The notes below the pieces were generated by a model, which saw nothing but the letters and a program-made list of their open reading frames with translations, was not told the DNA's origin and searched no databases. The translations under genes were made by a program, and so were the position numbers. This document shows, one piece after another, positions 60,861 to 64,000 of a stretch of DNA of 64,000 bases. Position 1 is the stretch's first letter. Each line of letters begins with the position of its first letter. Source of the stretch: Hirundichthys speculiger (lineage: Eukaryota > Chordata > Actinopteri > Beloniformes > Exocoetidae); contig JAGFBZ010002395.1 of the NCBI GenBank assembly GCA_018398805.1, forward strand, positions 1,488,001 through 1,552,000, written 5' to 3'.

Positions 60861-61500
60861 TTTAGGCCTGAAACACATCCCCCCAAAAAAGTTGAGAAAG
60901 TAAAGCTTTTGCCACTGTTTCTCTATTCATTTAGGCAACACTTAAAAGGCTTCTGACTGTCAGCATGCCCTGGTGATCTGGTGATGACCCACTCTTCTTG
61001 CAAAAACACATCTTAAGGTCTGCAACATCACAGGGTCATCATTGTTGCATTTTTCCTTTTAGATATCCTTCACATATTCTTTTACAGATCAGGACTGCAA
61101 GCAGACCGGTCTTCTACCAGTACCCTTCATCCTCAGCCATGCCTTTAAAATGTGTGCAGAATACAGTTTTGCATTGGCTTCTTGAAAACTGCACACTGTC
61201 TCTGGAAAAGTTTACATAAGACTTAAGAAACATTTGTGAATATAATTCCATTTTGTAGTACTTGAAATTCCCCAAAGTGGTCCCTTGACCATGAATCATG
61301 GTTTTTGATGCAGTACCATCTGAGGGTTTGGAGATCACTGGTATCAGTCTTGGGCTCATGTCCTTGCTCTTCTACACACTGAAATTCATCCCGATTACCT
61401 CGACATAAACATCTTTGGTTCATACTGTCTGCCGTGAAGTAAATGTCAAAGTGAATGTTGAAATCATCCATTTTTTTTCCTCCTCCTTATAGCTGATTTT
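60860..61500. mobile_element. Degraded copy of a common fish DNA repeat
   Basis: ttttgatgcagtaccatctg then agggtttggagatcactgg matches a conserved block of a high-copy fish DNA-transposon repeat remembered by me. The end near 60868 (tgaaacacatccccccaaaa then aagttgagaaag) resembles its terminal region. It is partial and degenerate, with no intact frame. Confidence 0.5.
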
Positions 61501-63900
61501 ATACCATCTCAAAATTTTGAGGTTGCAGTTTTAAATTTATCAGGCATATACTGAATGAATGATACTAACTGTGGGACAATTTTCCAACATTTTCTCTTAG
61601 AATTGACGTTATTAACTAAATAATATATTGTTTTGTTTGTTTGATTTTATTTTTTGTTTGATGAAAAGATGACTTGGTCACAGCCTTGATGTGGCTGCTG
61701 AAGCTGAGGTCTGGAGTCAATTACAACTCCAAGATCCACTCCAAGATCCACCTGGGCAGCAACATCAATATTTTCAGAAGTACCTCTGAAACACACCTGA
61801 TTGACTATTAATAGAAAACAAAAATAAAAAAAAATAGAATATTGTTCATATTAATCAACATTTTTTTGAAATACATTTACTAACAGAAAATATATAAAAG
61901 CCTTTTCTGAAATATGTAGTGTTGAAGCAGAATGAAAGGGAACAGGAAAGGGGTGTGGAGGTGACTTGAGTGTCTTGTATAAAGGACAAATTCAGTCAGC
62001 TGACAAGTTTTTATTAGTAGTGTGTCTGTCATTATATTGTTCAGTTGAACTATGAGATGATAGAACAATATTTTTAAATTTGACAGGTGTCAGTCATTGA
62101 GTGAGCTGGCCAGAGAAACCCACAGCTTCCTTTTAAGCCATCTTGTCCCAAATTCAGTTCAACTTTATTTATTTAAATACAGGTTTCAATGACATAGAAT
62201 CAATTGCCGTCACATATGTTTCAATATCCTTTCTTCAAAGCTTCTTTTGCTGCAGACAGCCTGAAAATACTGTGGTCTGTGCTTTAAAATGTTTATCCTG
62301 TCATTTACATGTTGAGAAATGACTTAACTGACCTTTATAGCATGGCAGGCATTGTTGACTGTGTGTCGTTGGTATCATATATTCATATGTTAACAATGTC
62401 AGCTGTCCAGGTGATGATGTAACACAGACTGAAAACACATCTCTGAACTCTGGTTTTCAGTCTTCTTGCTGTCAGTTGTGGTGACATGATGCCCTCTTGT
62501 GGTGTAAACGAACAGGTACATTTAATGTTCACTGAAGTGAAAGCAATTTCTTTAGGCCTTTTCCCCCCATTTGTCAGGGATGGCCTAAACTTTTATTAAG
62601 TTAAAGTCATAGTTGTACATGTTTTCAGATAAATAGTTGACATTTAAAAATCAAAGAAAGGTTTACATAAGTTCAGAATGTGTTTACTGTGTTGAATGTT
62701 TTGTAGTCCCTGTTGAAGGTCACACTAGATGGAAAAAATGTGTGAGAAGCAGGCAACAGTGTTTTGTAGAGCACATGATGGACAGTTATGGTTAAATTCA
62801 TTGACATGTACTCTATTTTGGAGGCTTTGTTGTGCAGCATACTGTAATTGCAGGACTGTCCATTTGTGACGGGTCTAAGCATGAGTGCATCGTTAAATGG
62901 TATCTGGTCGTGTTTGCATTGAGAGTGGCAGGATGAATAAATAGCTGTCACGTATGTGTTTGTATCTTGTCTTGTAGAGGCTAATGATAGCAAGTGGGTA
63001 AGGGCAGAGATGCTCCCCACCAGATGGTGAGTAATGTGGCTTGGTTTTGCTGCCCACTATGCCCACTTTAATTAAACAGAGATTACATTAACACTAGCTT
63101 CCACTCAATCTGCTCCTCCTCTGAGCATGGCCCTGGACTGAAGGCCAAGTTGAAATCTTAGGTGGGAGGTTGAGGGGGTGATTGTCATTTTTCACAGAGT
63201 CAGACTTTCACCCTGGCTTTAAATTTCATTCCTTAGAAAAATGGGACTTGGAGGAGGTTGAAGAAAGAAGCCTCAGACCAGACTGCTGGATCAATGAGAA
63301 AATTGCAACTGCTGAACTTGGGCAAGGTGCTTATCACTCATCTGCTCTGGTTCTGAGTTCAGGTCAACAACTTCTGTGACTGGATCAACCATAAAGCTCC
63401 CCAAGTCTGACAGAAAACCCTTCAAGCAAAGAATTGAGCAGTGAATAACAAGCAGAATATGAAGGGGGACTGAACTGGGCAAGAAAGAAATGAAAAATTA
63501 GTCTGTCGGTATGTAGATGAAAACGTTAAAAACCCAATTGAAAATTGTATGAATGAATATAACAGTGCATTCCATTGTTTGTAAATAATACTTACTTTTT
63601 TTTAACTGATAATCTATAAACCTTTTAAGAATACATTGTATATTGTTGTCTACTTAATTTGCAGCTTAATACGTGTATTTTCTTTCTGTCAGGCTTGTTT
63701 TCTTTTTGTGCTTTTAAAAACTTCACCTCATTTCCCTCATGTCCAAAACTATTGAGCAATAACAATACTATTTTTAATGGGAAAAAATAAAGAGACGAAA
63801 GCATTGACACCCCTTTGAATACTAATGCTTTACACAAAATGATAATTATAAAAAGCAATTGTTGCCTTTGTTTAGTGTTCTGGTGTTCTAGTGTTGATTA
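61501..63900. other. Intergenic, no gene recognised
   Basis: AT-rich. No splice-bounded coding frame or clear repeat was recognised. Confidence 0.4.
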
Positions 63901-63903
63901 GAG

Positions 63904-64000
63904 TAGTGGTTCCCAACTGGTCGGGCATGACCCCCATAGGGGGGCGCCAAAGAGCCATGGGGGGGTCGCGAAGCCCACTTGATTTTAGAGGGTGTGATAG
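63904..64000. mobile_element. hAT-type element terminus, cut by the window end
   Basis: tagtggttcccaactggtcg then ggcatgaccccc resembles the cagtggttctcaa-type termini of hAT (Charlie-like) elements. G-rich and CpG-containing sequence follows. The other end is outside the window. Confidence 0.5.

Overview
The window is a vertebrate nuclear sequence, almost certainly a teleost fish. It holds split genes with GT-AG introns, five recognisable vertebrate gene families, and a dense load of fish-type repeats (Tc1-like, hAT and pogo/Tigger-like elements, a tRNA-derived SINE, LINE tails). It is AT-rich and mostly non-coding. I rebuilt every gene below by eye from splice sites and by matching to family members from memory; no database search was run.

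Layout. (1) 1-7 kb: intergenic, with a Tc1-like element whose two ends lie about 4 kb apart around an insertion of roughly 2.9 kb. (2) 7.1-12.2 kb, plus strand: an LRFN (SALM) synaptic adhesion gene, two coding exons, 757 aa, closest to LRFN5 but ending in a PDZ-binding ESTV. (3) 12.2-16.9 kb: no gene recognised. (4) 16.9-24.8 kb, minus strand: NKAPD1 (C11orf57 family), five coding exons, 265 aa, with a 5.9-kb first coding intron full of repeats. (5) 24.8-38.2 kb: repeat-rich, including a hAT element with perfect 8-bp target duplications that carries a second inverted-repeat element inside it. (6) 38.2-47.9 kb, plus strand: DIXDC1, short isoform from its own first exon, 15 coding exons, 456 aa, ending in a DIX domain. 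(7) 48.2-51.7 kb, minus strand: PIH1D2, five coding exons, with a one-base frameshift in exon 1. (8) 52.9-57.4 kb, minus strand: TMPRSS5, a type II transmembrane serine protease with an intact catalytic triad and one exon junction that is one base out of frame. (9) 57.4-64 kb: no gene recognised, with another hAT-type terminus running off the end.

From memory, DIXDC1, PIH1D2 and NKAPD1 are close neighbours on human 11q23.1 and TMPRSS5 is nearby at 11q23.2, so the right side of the window looks like conserved vertebrate synteny; LRFN5 is on human chromosome 14. The genes do not form one pathway: LRFN is a synaptic adhesion protein, DIXDC1 a Wnt/Dishevelled-Axin scaffold, PIH1D2 a PIH-domain co-chaperone family member, TMPRSS5 a membrane protease and NKAPD1 a poorly understood basic nuclear-type protein.

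I found no convincing new multi-gene system. The most interesting items are the PDZ ligand on an LRFN5-like protein, the two single-base frame breaks in neighbouring genes, the nested transposons, several strong inverted repeats, and a few short unexplained open frames.
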